Assembly (NCBI RefSeq): GCF_003003355.1
Contig: NZ_PVTQ01000007.1
Span: 62,001-126,000, forward strand
Length of the DNA: 64,000 bases
Source: Donghicola tyrosinivorans
Lineage (GTDB): Bacteria > Pseudomonadota > Alphaproteobacteria > Rhodobacterales > Rhodobacteraceae
Direction: 5' to 3'
Of the stretch, positions 1 through 8,315 are shown piece by piece (the stretch's first letter is position 1; each line of letters opens with the position of its first letter). The notes under the pieces were generated by a model. That model was not told the DNA's origin. It ran no database searches and saw nothing but the letters and a program-made list of their open reading frames with translations. The position numbers and the translations under genes were made by a program.

Positions 1-704
1 CGAACAAGCTGGCAGGCATTAAGGTGCCCACGCGGGTTGACCGGTTGGTGCTGGCCCCGCAGGGCTTTGGTACGGGCGACATGGTGGCCGGCTGCCCCGA
101 GATGCGCGATCACATCCATGCGGCGCTTGACCAAGAGGTTAAGCCGGAAGGCTCTGAAAAGCTTTATATTTCACGCACTGCGCTCTATTCGAAACGGGGC
201 CGTTATCTGGGAGAGGACCGGATCGAAAAGCTGCTGGAGGCCGAAGGCTATTCGATTTTCCACCCGCAGGAACATGATCTGGAAACGCAAGCAGCACGCT
301 ATGCGGCGGCAAAAACCATTATCTCCAGCGATAACTCGGCCCTGCATTTGGCTGCGTTCTTTGCGCACAAGGACAGCCGCCTTGCGATCATCATGCGCCG
401 TCCCGGCAATGTGATCGAGGACTACCTGGCCCAGTACAAGTGGTTCGCAGGGATGGAGCCGGACGTGATCGACGCCCTGAGCGGTCGCTACTACCAGTTC
501 GAGGGCGCGAAGAAAAAGCAACTGTCAGAACTCTATTCTGAACTGAACTTCCCGACCCTTGGACGCTCCCTGCAAGAGCGCGGCTACATTGCCTCGGATG
601 CAGGTTGGACCGATCCGACCGAGGAAGAGATCGAGGCCGAACGGCTGGATCTGAGCGAAAGGCTAGGATCGGCCATCGTCCTTGCAGAAGGCCTAAACTT
701 CTAA
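1..704 (+). CDS. GT61/DUF563-like glycosyltransferase, 3' part
   Basis: The reading frame is open from the first bases of the window, so the gene starts upstream; a GTG at 24 is only an internal codon choice. The visible part of about 230 residues resembles the C-terminal half of DUF563 / glycosyltransferase family 61 proteins, which add sugars to capsule or other surface polysaccharides. The supporting pattern is YISR near the middle, then a stretch on an L...GY segment, then SSDNSALHLAAF, which sits where the family has its conserved G-A-(G)-L-N-x-F block. The tail after about residue 165 is charged and not recognisable. The family call rests on motif order only. Nothing follows it on the same strand before the thiamin leader about 95 bases on. 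Confidence 0.6.
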   Translation, partial: NKLAGIKVPTRVDRLVLAPQGFGTGDMVAGCPEMRDHIHAALDQEVKPEGSEKLYISRTALYSKRGRYLGEDRIEKLLEAEGYSIFHPQEHDLETQAARYAAAKTIISSDNSALHLAAFFAHKDSRLAIIMRRPGNVIEDYLAQYKWFAGMEPDVIDALSGRYYQFEGAKKKQLSELYSELNFPTLGRSLQERGYIASDAGWTDPTEEEIEAERLDLSERLGSAIVLAEGLNF

Positions 705-800
705 TTCCAACGCCCGCATACTCGCCCCATGAGGGTGTTAAAAAATAAGATTGCACCTCTTGCCGGATGCGAATCTGGCGGATAACGTGCCCGCAAATCC

Positions 801-884
801 GTTGGGGTGCCCTGTTTGGGGCTGAGAGGCGAAAGCTAACCCATCGAACCTGATCCGGACAATACCGGCGTAGGGAACGGAGAC
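801..884 (+). ncRNA. TPP riboswitch (THI element)
   Basis: The conserved THI-box blocks are all present in order: GGGGTGCC at the 5' stem, GGCTGAGA in the pyrimidine-sensing arm, ACCC, then GAACCTGATCCGG and AATACCGGCG followed by AGGGAAC closing the structure. This is a textbook TPP aptamer. It lies about 80 bases upstream of thiD, and the ten genes that follow are all thiamin genes, so it should turn the whole operon down when thiamin pyrophosphate is plentiful. The stretch between aptamer and thiD is pyrimidine-rich and ends in a GAGG sequence ahead of the ATG, which suggests control of ribosome access, though a terminator switch cannot be excluded by eye. Confidence 0.97.
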
Positions 885-962
885 TGCATCCATCAGGGCC
901 ACCTGTGCCCTTATGCCTGTGCCTGTCCTCTGTCGCCTTGCGCCCAAAGAGGAAGCACAACG

Positions 963-1766
963 ATGAGGCAGCACCCAACCGCCTTGACCATTGCAGGCTC
1001 TGACAGCGGCGGCGGCGCTGGCATTCAGGCCGACCTGAAGACTTTCTCGGCCCTTGGCGTCTTCGGCACCAGCGCGATCACCGCGATCACCGCCCAGAAC
1101 ACCAAAGGCGTTTTCGCGGTCGAAGGCATCAGCCCTGCCAATGTGGCTGCCCAGATTCGCGCGGTTCTGGACGATATCCCGCCTCAAGCTGTGAAGATCG
1201 GCATGCTGGCAACGCCCGAGATTATTCAGGCCGTCGCCGATGCGCTGTCGGGCTACACCGGCCCCATCGTTCTGGACCCTGTGATGGTGGCAAAATCGGG
1301 CGATGCGCTGTTGGCTGATGAGGCGCAAGCCGCTCTGCGCGAAATCCTGATCCCTCGCGCCAGCGTCCTGACCCCAAACCTGCCCGAAGCCGCCCGTCTT
1401 CTGGACAGGCCCGAGGCCACTTGCCCCGAAGACGCCATCGCCCAAGGCCATGCCTTGCGGGCGATGGGGGCCAAATCCGTACTGATGAAAGGCGGTCACG
1501 CGCAGGGCGATACCTGCATTGATCATCTGGTGACAGAAACTAGCGTCACTGCGCTGTCACAACCGCGCATTCATACCCGCAACACCCACGGAACCGGCTG
1601 CACTTTGTCGTCAGCCATCGCGGCGGAGCTTGCGAAGGGCGCGGACATGCTTACCGCCGCTACCAAAGCCCAAATCTGGCTGCACAAGGCTATAGCGCAC
1701 GCAGACAGCCTACACATCGGCGCTGGCCACGGCCCTGTGCATCATTTCCACGAGGTCTGGACATGA
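963..1766 (+). CDS. thiD: Hydroxymethylpyrimidine / phosphomethylpyrimidine kinase
   Basis: This cytoplasmic kinase phosphorylates the thiamin pyrimidine HMP twice to HMP-PP, the partner of the thiazole in ThiE. The 267-residue length is normal for the family. The N-terminal GSDSGGGAGIQAD block (about residues 12-24) and the ribokinase-fold anion hole HGTGCT (209-214, catalytic Cys about 213) are intact, as is LDPVMVAKSG near 104. The ATG at 963 has GAGG about ten bases upstream. It is the first gene after the TPP riboswitch and overlaps thiO by four bases (ATGA), so the operon is probably translated as a coupled unit. With the ThiYZX importer and TenA further on, it serves salvage of pyrimidines as well as synthesis. 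Confidence 0.95.
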   Translation: MRQHPTALTIAGSDSGGGAGIQADLKTFSALGVFGTSAITAITAQNTKGVFAVEGISPANVAAQIRAVLDDIPPQAVKIGMLATPEIIQAVADALSGYTGPIVLDPVMVAKSGDALLADEAQAALREILIPRASVLTPNLPEAARLLDRPEATCPEDAIAQGHALRAMGAKSVLMKGGHAQGDTCIDHLVTETSVTALSQPRIHTRNTHGTGCTLSSAIAAELAKGADMLTAATKAQIWLHKAIAHADSLHIGAGHGPVHHFHEVWT

Positions 1767-2740
1767 CCCGCGCAACCGTCATCGGCGCAGGCGTTGTCGG
1801 GCTTTGTGTTGCCACCGAACTGGTCGCAAGCGGTTTCGACGTGACCGTCTATGATCCGGGCCACCGCCCCGGCCCCCATGCCTGTTCGTGGTGGGCTGGC
1901 GGTATGTTGGCCCCTTACTGCGAAGGCGAAACCGCCGAAGAACCCGTTGTCCGTCTGGGCAAAGAGGCCGCCGACTGGTGGCAGGCACAAGGGGTCCCCG
2001 TCACCTGCAATGGCACGCTGGTCGTCACATTGCAACGGGACCGCAAAGAGCTGGACCGTTTTGCCCGCCGGACCGAAGGCCATGTTGCGCTAGATGCGGA
2101 CACACTGGCCACTTTTGAACCTTCGCTGGAAGGGCGCTTTGACCGAGGTCTGATGTTCCCCGAAGAGGCGCATGTAGACCCCCGCGCGGCCCTGAACCAC
2201 CTGCGTGACCGGCTAGAGGCAAATGGCGTCCGCTTTGTCGCGGAGAAAGGGCGCCAAGAAGGGCTGACCTTTGATTGTCGCGGTCTCGCGGCGCGGGACG
2301 CCTTGCAAGACTTGCGCGGAGTGAAGGGCGAAATGGTGGTTCTGCGCAGCCACGATATCCAGCTATCACGCCCCATTCGCCTGCTGCATCCGCGCTATCC
2401 CCTCTACGTGGTGCCCCGACCCGGCGGGATCTTCATGCTGGGGGCAACCCAGCTGGAAAGCGATGACAAGACCCGCACCGTCCGCTCGACCCTAGAGCTG
2501 CTGTCCGCCGCTTACGCCCTGCACCCCGCCTTTGGCGAGGCAGAACTGCTGGAGATCGGCGTCGATGCCCGCCCCGCCTTTCCTGACAACCTGCCCCGCG
2601 TCCGCAAGCATGGGCAGACGATATATGTCAACGGCCTGTTCCGACACGGCTTTTTGCTATCGCCCGCTGTGGCCCGCATGGCGGTCAAGGCCGCTATGGG
2701 CGCAACCGATCTGGAGTTTATGGATGAAAATCATAGTTAA
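1763..2740 (+). CDS. thiO: Glycine oxidase
   Basis: ThiO is an FAD enzyme that oxidises glycine to dehydroglycine, the two-carbon unit used by ThiG for the thiazole ring. It is the aerobic alternative to ThiH. The N-terminal dinucleotide motif VIGAGVVGLCVATEL (about residues 5-19) starts a DAO-type fold, and the C-terminal block YVNGLFRHGFLLSPA is the usual FAD-contact region of this family. At 325 residues it is slightly short but complete. The start overlaps the end of thiD by four bases, and its own 3' end overlaps thiS by 17 bases. Placement between thiD and thiSG makes the ThiO assignment much firmer than sequence alone, since DAO-family members are easily confused. Confidence 0.92.
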   Translation: MTRATVIGAGVVGLCVATELVASGFDVTVYDPGHRPGPHACSWWAGGMLAPYCEGETAEEPVVRLGKEAADWWQAQGVPVTCNGTLVVTLQRDRKELDRFARRTEGHVALDADTLATFEPSLEGRFDRGLMFPEEAHVDPRAALNHLRDRLEANGVRFVAEKGRQEGLTFDCRGLAARDALQDLRGVKGEMVVLRSHDIQLSRPIRLLHPRYPLYVVPRPGGIFMLGATQLESDDKTRTVRSTLELLSAAYALHPAFGEAELLEIGVDARPAFPDNLPRVRKHGQTIYVNGLFRHGFLLSPAVARMAVKAAMGATDLEFMDENHS

Positions 2741-2921
2741 CGGCACCGCGCATGAGGTGCAGTCCAGCACCCTTGCCGCCCTTCTGGCAGAGCTTGGCTA
2801 CGGCGACGCCAAAGTCGCCACAGCTTTGAACGAGGGCTTTGTCTCCACCGGCGCCCGCGCCAGCACCCCCATCACCGACGGCGACCGGATCGAGATCGTC
2901 TCGCCCCGCCAAGGAGGCTGA
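2724..2921 (+). CDS. thiS: Thiamin sulfur carrier protein ThiS
   Basis: This 65-residue ubiquitin-like carrier ends in the required Gly-Gly (RQGG). ThiF adenylates that terminus, it is then thiocarboxylated, and it hands sulfur to ThiG. The start is the ATG at 2724, inside the last codons of thiO, giving a protein beginning MKIIVNG, which is the standard ThiS beta strand. Upstream in-frame ATG codons in the same frame would only add thiO antisense-like residues and are ignored. The stop at 2921 is followed one base later by the thiG start. Nothing is missing from the fold by length or terminal motif. Confidence 0.95.
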   Translation: MKIIVNGTAHEVQSSTLAALLAELGYGDAKVATALNEGFVSTGARASTPITDGDRIEIVSPRQGG

Positions 2922-2922
2922 C

Positions 2923-3693
2923 ATGGAGTTTTACGGCACTGAAGTATCGTCCCGCCTGATGCTGGGGACGGCGCAATACCCCTCGCCCGCCATTCTGGAC
3001 GATGCCTTCCGCCGCTCCGGCGCGGGGATCGCCACGGTCTCGGTTAGGCGTGAGGCAGGCGGTGCGCAGGCAGGGGCGGCCTTTTGGGATTTGATCAAGG
3101 AATTGGGCGTCAAAGTGCTACCCAATACCGCCGGTTGCCACAGCGTGCGCGAGGCCGTCACCACCGCCCATATGGCCCGCGAATTGTTCGACACCCCTTG
3201 GATCAAACTTGAGGTGATCGGTCACACCGACACGTTGCAACCCGACCCCTTCGCCTTGGTCGAGGCCGCGAAAATCCTGACCGAAGACGGCTTTCAGGTC
3301 TTTCCCTACACCACCGAGGATCTGATCCTTGCCGATCGCCTGCTGAACGCGGGATGTGAGGTTCTGATGCCGTGGGGAGCGCCCATCGGCAGCGGCCTTG
3401 GCCTAACCAATATCTACGGGCTGCGCACCTTGCGGGCGCAATTTCCCGATATTCCAATGGTGGTGGACGCAGGGCTTGGCCTGCCCAGTCAGGCCGCGGT
3501 GGCGCTGGAAATGGGCTATGATGCGGTGCTCTTGAACACCGCTGTCGCCAAGGCAGGTGATCCCGCCGCAATGGCCGAAGGCTTTGCCTTGGCGATCAAA
3601 GCGGGGCGTCTGGCCTATGAGGCCGACCCGATGGAGCCGCGCGACATGGCCGCGCCATCAACCCCCTTGATCGGAAAGGCGTTTTTGTCATGA
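2923..3693 (+). CDS. thiG: Thiazole synthase
   Basis: ThiG is a TIM-barrel enzyme that assembles the thiazole phosphate from DXP, ThiS-thiocarboxylate and dehydroglycine supplied by ThiO. I take the ATG at 2923, one base after the thiS stop and preceded by AAGGAGG, giving 256 residues; a longer in-frame start at 2839 would run back through thiS. The Schiff-base lysine sits in WIKLEVIG (about residue 95). The phosphate-binding segments PIGSGLGL and VVDAGLG...AVLLNTA are intact. The 3' end overlaps thiE by four bases. Confidence 0.96.
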   Translation: MEFYGTEVSSRLMLGTAQYPSPAILDDAFRRSGAGIATVSVRREAGGAQAGAAFWDLIKELGVKVLPNTAGCHSVREAVTTAHMARELFDTPWIKLEVIGHTDTLQPDPFALVEAAKILTEDGFQVFPYTTEDLILADRLLNAGCEVLMPWGAPIGSGLGLTNIYGLRTLRAQFPDIPMVVDAGLGLPSQAAVALEMGYDAVLLNTAVAKAGDPAAMAEGFALAIKAGRLAYEADPMEPRDMAAPSTPLIGKAFLS

Positions 3694-4286
3694 CGCTGGA
3701 CCGCTTTTACCCGATCTTCGACAGCCTGCCTTGGCTGCAGCGCACCCTGCCCCTCGGCGTCAAACTTGTGCAACTGCGCATCAAGGACATGCCCGAAGCC
3801 AAGGTGCTGCCCATCGCCCAAGCCGCGCAGACCCTCTGCCGCCAGCATGGCGCGACACTGGTGCTAAACGACTACTGGCAGGTGGCGATTGAGGCTGGCT
3901 GTGACTGGCTGCATCTGGGGCAAGAGGATCTGGACACCGCCGATCTACCCGCCATTCGCCGTGCAGGTATCAAGCTTGGCGTTAGCACCCATGACCACGC
4001 CGAGCTGGATCGCGCTCTGTCCCTGTCGCCCGACTATGTGGCCCTTGGCCCCGTCTATCCGACCATCCTGAAAAAGATGAAATGGACCCAGCAAGGGTTG
4101 GAACGGGTCACGGAATGGAAGGGCCTGATCGGCGACATTCCCCTGATCGCCATCGGCGGGATGAGTGTTGAGCGCGCCGCAGGGGCTTTTGCCGCAGGGG
4201 CGGATGTGGTCTCGGCCGTGACTGACATCACCCTGAACGCAGATCCCGAAGGGCGCACTCGCGCTTGGCTTGAGGCCACAAGATGA
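3690..4286 (+). CDS. thiE: Thiamin phosphate synthase
   Basis: ThiE joins HMP-PP from ThiD with the thiazole phosphate from ThiG to give thiamin phosphate. At 198 residues it has the usual size. Motifs of the ThiE barrel are visible: VQLRIKD near residue 28 (pyrophosphate contact), LVLNDYW near 58, LHLGQEDL near 74, [16 protein letters not shown] and IAIGGM. It begins in a four-base overlap with thiG and ends in a four-base overlap with thiF. ThiL, the next kinase in the pathway, is not in this window. Confidence 0.95.
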   Translation: MTLDRFYPIFDSLPWLQRTLPLGVKLVQLRIKDMPEAKVLPIAQAAQTLCRQHGATLVLNDYWQVAIEAGCDWLHLGQEDLDTADLPAIRRAGIKLGVSTHDHAELDRALSLSPDYVALGPVYPTILKKMKWTQQGLERVTEWKGLIGDIPLIAIGGMSVERAAGAFAAGADVVSAVTDITLNADPEGRTRAWLEATR

Positions 4287-5266
4287 GCCGCTATCTACGC
4301 CAGATCGCGGTGCCTGAATTGGGCGCGGAAGGGCATGAGTTGCTGCGCAAATCCCATGTGCTGGTTGTGGGCGCAGGAGGCCTTGGTGCGCCAGTCCTGC
4401 AATATCTGGCGGGCGCGGGCGTGGGCCGCATCCGGCTGGTTGATCCGGATCGGGCGGACCTGTCGAACCTGCACCGCCAGATCCTGTTTCGCGAAGACGA
4501 TCTGGGCCAGCCCAAAGCCTTGGCCGCAGCCGCAACCCTGCACGCCCTGAACCCCGATTGCCGGATCGAGGCACTGCACATCGCCCTGCGCCCCGCCAAT
4601 GTGGCGGCGCTTTGTGATGGTGTTGATCTGGTTCTGGATTGCGCCGACAGCTTTGCCGTCAGCTATATCCTGTCGGACCACTGCTTTGATGCGGACCTGC
4701 CGCTGATCAGCGCCTCGGTCACAGGTCTTAGCGGCCATGTGGGGGCATTCTGCGCAGGCGCACCCAGCCTACGGGCAGTTTTTCCAGACCTGCCGCAACG
4801 GGCGGGGTCCTGTGCCGAGGACGGCGTTCTTGGCCCCGTCGTTGGCACCATTGGCACGCTTCAGGCGCAGATGGCGCTGCACATCCTCGGGCGGATCACA
4901 CCTTCACCCTTGGGACGGTTCATCACCTATGACGCGCAAGATTTCCGCTTTGGCGGCTTTCACTTCATGGGCGCGCCCGAACCGGAACACGCCCCTCGCT
5001 TCATCGATCCCTGCACCATCTGTGACACCGATTTCATCGTCGATCTGCGCAGCGCGGATGAGGCGCCCTTGGCCCATCAGGCCGCCCTGCGCCTGAGTGC
5101 CGACGATCTGACCCCGACCGGCCCCAAACCCGCAAATGACCAACGCGCCGTGCTGTGCTGCCGCAGTGGCCTGCGTGCGTGGACCGCTGCCGAAACACTG
5201 GCCACCCATTGGCGCGGCCCCATTTCCCTTGTCGCCTTTGGCGATCCAACCGGAGACCCCGAATGA
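4283..5266 (+). CDS. thiF: ThiF/MoeB-type adenylyltransferase with C-terminal rhodanese-like domain
   Basis: This enzyme activates the ThiS C-terminus with ATP. The nucleotide loop GAGGLG (about residues 30-35), the D-x-x-x-x-S-N-L-x-R-Q segment near 57-66 and CAEDGVLGPV near 177-186 are typical of ThiF/MoeB/HesA. After about residue 250 the chain continues as a rhodanese-like module with an active-site loop CRSGLR (Cys about 293), so activation and sulfur delivery may be on one protein. One oddity: the usual pair of zinc CxxC motifs is incomplete. CTIC (244-247) is present, but the earlier site, normally CxxCLFP, reads SLRAVFP. The operon position argues for ThiS as partner, although MoaD service cannot be ruled out. 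Confidence 0.9.
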   Translation: MSRYLRQIAVPELGAEGHELLRKSHVLVVGAGGLGAPVLQYLAGAGVGRIRLVDPDRADLSNLHRQILFREDDLGQPKALAAAATLHALNPDCRIEALHIALRPANVAALCDGVDLVLDCADSFAVSYILSDHCFDADLPLISASVTGLSGHVGAFCAGAPSLRAVFPDLPQRAGSCAEDGVLGPVVGTIGTLQAQMALHILGRITPSPLGRFITYDAQDFRFGGFHFMGAPEPEHAPRFIDPCTICDTDFIVDLRSADEAPLAHQAALRLSADDLTPTGPKPANDQRAVLCCRSGLRAWTAAETLATHWRGPISLVAFGDPTGDPE

Positions 5267-6198
5267 AGCCCCTTTTTACCGCTCTGGCTTTGCTGGCCGC
5301 CCCCCCTGCCGTGGCGCAGGACAAGATGACCGTGATCCTAGACTGGTTCGTCAACCCCGACCACGGCCCCATCATAATCGCGCAGGAGAACGGCTATTTC
5401 GCCGAGCAAAACCTTGAGGTAGAAGTCATCGCCCCCGCTGATCCCGCCGATCCGCCCAAGATGGCAGCCGCTGGCCGCGCCGATCTGGCGATCTCTTACC
5501 AGCCGCAATTGCACCTTCAGGTGGCCGAAGGCATGCCGCTGGTGCGCGTTGGCACGCTGGTCGCGACGCCTCTGAACTGCCTTCTGGTGTTGGAAGATGG
5601 CCCCGTTCAGACCATCGCGGACCTCAAAGACCGCAAGATCGGCTTTTCCGTCGCTGGCGTCGAAGAGGCGCTGCTGTCTTCGATCCTTTCAAACAACGGC
5701 GTCGCGATGGATGAGGTGGAACTGGTCAACGTGAACTGGTCCCTCTCGCCCGCGCTGATGTCAGGTCAGGTGGATGCGGTCATCGGGGCTTTCCGCAATT
5801 TCGAACTGAACCAGATGGATATCGAAGGGGTCGCGGGCAAGTGCTTCTACCTCGAAGAGGAAGGTCTGCCCGCCTATGACGAGCTGATCTATGTAGCCAA
5901 CCCCGAAACGCTGGACGCAGACAAAACCGCCCGCTTTCTTGCCGCGACCGAAAAGGCCACCCAGTACATCATCAACCACCCAACCGAGAGCTGGGAGATT
6001 TTCGCCGCCACCTCCGCAGAGCTGCAGGATGAGCTGAACAAGCGTGCTTGGGCCGATACCCTGCCCCGCTTTGCCCTACGCCCCGCCGCGCTAGATGCGG
6101 GCCGCTATGCGCGGTTTGAGACCTTCCTGTCGGACGCGGGCCTGATCGAAGGCACCCGCAGCGTGAGGGAACTGGCGATCGATCTGGGGGCAGAATGA
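5263..6198 (+). CDS. thiY: Pyrimidine precursor ABC transporter, periplasmic binding protein
   Basis: I place the start at 5263 in the ATGA overlap with thiF, giving 311 residues with a clear signal peptide (MKPLFTALALLAAPPAVAQ). The mature protein begins with DWFVNPDHGPIIIAQENGYF, the hallmark of the NMT1/THI5-like family that binds HMP or its formylaminopyrimidine breakdown product. A longer in-frame ORF from 5155 would run back into thiF and lacks a signal peptide. It works with ThiZ (ATPase) and ThiX (permease), encoded on either side of tenA. The likely ligand is a degraded thiamin pyrimidine that TenA then deaminates. Similar proteins can bind nitrate, taurine or aromatic sulfonates, but the operon makes the thiamin role strong. 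Confidence 0.92.
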   Translation: MKPLFTALALLAAPPAVAQDKMTVILDWFVNPDHGPIIIAQENGYFAEQNLEVEVIAPADPADPPKMAAAGRADLAISYQPQLHLQVAEGMPLVRVGTLVATPLNCLLVLEDGPVQTIADLKDRKIGFSVAGVEEALLSSILSNNGVAMDEVELVNVNWSLSPALMSGQVDAVIGAFRNFELNQMDIEGVAGKCFYLEEEGLPAYDELIYVANPETLDADKTARFLAATEKATQYIINHPTESWEIFAATSAELQDELNKRAWADTLPRFALRPAALDAGRYARFETFLSDAGLIEGTRSVRELAIDLGAE

Positions 6199-6866
6199 CA
6201 TACGGGGCTACTTTTCCCCTATGGCGCAAGGCGGCGGGCGATCATTGGCCCGCCTACACCCGCCATCCCTTCGTTGAGGGGATGAAGGATGGCAGCCTGC
6301 CCCGCACCTCCTTCCTGCACTATTTGGTGCAGGACTATGTGTTCTTGCGCCATTTCTCCCGCGCATGGGCGCTGGCTGTGACCAAAGCCGACACGCTAGA
6401 GGAAATGCGCAGCTGCGCCGCAACCGTCCATGCCTTGCTGAACGAAGAAATCCAGCTGCATGTGAAGGTCTGCGCAAGCGAAGGCATCTCTGAAGAGGCC
6501 CTCTTCGCCGCAGAGGAAGCCCCCGCCAACATCGCCTACACCCGCTATGTGCTGGACGCAGGGCACTCGGGGGACTTTCTGGACCTCTTGGCCGCGCTGG
6601 CCCCTTGTGTTCTGGGCTATGGCGAGATCGGCGCACGTCTGGCGCGTGAGGCCAGCAGAGACACCTACAAGGACTGGATCGGAACCTATGCATCGGCTGA
6701 CTACCAAGAGGCCTGCGCCTCTGTCGGTGCATTGATCGACAGCGCCATCCAGCGCCGGATCGGCAGCCAACCAGAGGCCAGCCCCCGCTGGCCCGCCCTG
6801 TGCGAAAGGTTCCGAACGGCGACACGGCTAGAGGTCGGGTTCTGGGACATGGGCTTGCACCCGTGA
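6195..6866 (+). CDS. tenA: Aminopyrimidine aminohydrolase TenA
   Basis: TenA hydrolyses aminomethylpyrimidine formed by thiamin breakdown to HMP, which ThiD then phosphorylates. The 223-residue all-helical protein carries the active-site cysteine in ALAPCVLGYGEIG (Cys about 138) and the conserved Asp of the VQDY segment near 47, so it looks catalytically complete and of the TenA_C (cysteine) type. It sits between the binding protein and the ATPase genes of the importer, each junction overlapping by four bases, so uptake and hydrolysis of salvaged pyrimidine are made together. Confidence 0.94.
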   Translation: MTYGATFPLWRKAAGDHWPAYTRHPFVEGMKDGSLPRTSFLHYLVQDYVFLRHFSRAWALAVTKADTLEEMRSCAATVHALLNEEIQLHVKVCASEGISEEALFAAEEAPANIAYTRYVLDAGHSGDFLDLLAALAPCVLGYGEIGARLAREASRDTYKDWIGTYASADYQEACASVGALIDSAIQRRIGSQPEASPRWPALCERFRTATRLEVGFWDMGLHP

Positions 6867-7585
6867 CCTCGCCTGCTCTCTCTCTGTCGGGCAGCGCAAG
6901 TATCGGAGGGGAGCAGGTCTTTGCGCCCCTCGTGTTCACAGTACCTGCGGGCCAATGGACCTGCCTTCTGGGGCCATCGGGTGTGGGCAAATCGACCATA
7001 CTGCGCCTCTTTGCGGGCCTTGATGACGGGATCACCTTTGACGGGCAGATAACCACCAGCAATGACCTCCCCTTTAAGGGGCGCGTCAGCTTGATGGCAC
7101 AGAGCGATCTACTGATGCCATGGCTGGACCTGCCCGAGAATGTCTGTCTAGGCGCACGTCTGCGCGGCGAGTCCGCTGATCTGACCCGTGCCTGCCATCT
7201 ACTAACGCAGGTCGGGCTGTCAGATCATCTGGACAAACGCCCTACAGCACTGTCTGGTGGCCAGCGCCAGCGGGTCGCGCTGGCGCGGACGTTAATGGAA
7301 GATCGCCCCATCGTCCTTCTGGACGAGCCATTCTCGGCCCTTGATGCGAAATCACGGGCACAAATGCAGAATCTGGCGGCGGACCTGCTAACAGGGCGCA
7401 CAGTCCTGCATGTCACCCATGACACAGCCGAGGCCGCCCGCCTCGCCGATCAGGTTCTGCTGATGGGCGCGAACGGCATCACCTGCCCCACGCCCCCTCA
7501 AACGCATCCCCCCCGCGCCTTTGATGCCCCCGAGACCCAAGGTTTTGACGGCTACCTTCTGCGCCTGATGCTGGAGGCCACATGA
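6863..7585 (+). CDS. thiZ: Pyrimidine precursor ABC transporter, ATP-binding protein
   Basis: I choose the GTG at 6863, which overlaps the tenA stop as GTGA and fits the coupling seen at every other junction in this operon; the ATG at 6800 lies inside tenA. The resulting 240-residue ATPase has Walker A GPSGVGKST (about 37-45), a Q-loop at MAQSD, signature LSGGQRQR (130-137), Walker B VLLDEP and an H-loop VTHD. It resembles the nitrate/sulfonate/pyrimidine-type (SsuB/ThiZ) ATPases. It should drive import through ThiX of the ligand caught by ThiY. Confidence 0.92.
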   Translation: MTSPALSLSGSASIGGEQVFAPLVFTVPAGQWTCLLGPSGVGKSTILRLFAGLDDGITFDGQITTSNDLPFKGRVSLMAQSDLLMPWLDLPENVCLGARLRGESADLTRACHLLTQVGLSDHLDKRPTALSGGQRQRVALARTLMEDRPIVLLDEPFSALDAKSRAQMQNLAADLLTGRTVLHVTHDTAEAARLADQVLLMGANGITCPTPPQTHPPRAFDAPETQGFDGYLLRLMLEAT

Positions 7586-8310
7586 CCCGCGTCCTTCGCA
7601 TCACTGGCGTAACCCTTTTTGCAGTGATCCTGTGGCAGGCACTTGTCAGCGCCACCGGCCTGCCACGCTTTATCCTGCCTGCCCCTACGTTGGTTTTTGA
7701 CACCCTTTGGAAAAGCCGCGCCCTGATCGCGCAGCACGCGTTGGTGACAGGGACCGAAGTGTTGCTTGGCCTGCTGATTGGGGCGGCTCTGGGCTTTGGC
7801 ACGGCCTTGCTGCTGGCGGCCTCTCATCTGGCGCGGGCTGTGCTGCGGCCCATGCTGGTGTTCAGCCAAGCGGTGCCAGTCTTTGCGTTGGCCCCAATCT
7901 TGACGCTGTGGCTTGGCTACGGGCTGTGGTCCAAGATCGCTATGGCCCTGCTGATCATCTATTTCCCTGTCACATCCGCGTTTTTTGACGCGCTCATGCG
8001 CACACCGACCGGCTGGTTGGAGCTGGCAAAGGTCATGGGCTCCACGCCCCTGCGGATGCTATGGCGGATACAGGTGCCTGCGGCAATGCCGGGCTTTGCC
8101 TCGGGCCTTCGGTTGGCGGCGGTCTATGCGCCGATCGGCGCGATCATTGGCGAATGGGTGGGGGCGTCACAGGGCCTTGGGTACCTAATGCTGCTGGCAA
8201 ACGGACGCGCCAAAACCGATCTGATGTTTGCAGCATTAATCGCGCTGGCTGTACTGACTCTGGTCCTGCACGCCGCTGTGGACCGGCTCTGCCGCCGTTG
8301 GGACCGCTAG
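7582..8310 (+). CDS. thiX: Pyrimidine precursor ABC transporter, permease
   Basis: This is a 242-residue inner-membrane permease of the BPD_transp_1 / SsuC type with about six hydrophobic segments. The coupling (EAA) loop is visible as ELAKVMGSTPLRMLWRIQVPAAMPG. It overlaps thiZ by four bases and is the last gene of the operon, ending six bases before the convergent MFS gene. Together with ThiY and ThiZ it completes a ThiXYZ importer. I see no strong hairpin terminator in the six-base gap, so some read-through antisense to the MFS gene is possible. Confidence 0.92.
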   Translation: MTRVLRITGVTLFAVILWQALVSATGLPRFILPAPTLVFDTLWKSRALIAQHALVTGTEVLLGLLIGAALGFGTALLLAASHLARAVLRPMLVFSQAVPVFALAPILTLWLGYGLWSKIAMALLIIYFPVTSAFFDALMRTPTGWLELAKVMGSTPLRMLWRIQVPAAMPGFASGLRLAAVYAPIGAIIGEWVGASQGLGYLMLLANGRAKTDLMFAALIALAVLTLVLHAAVDRLCRRWDR

Positions 8311-8315
8311 CCTCT

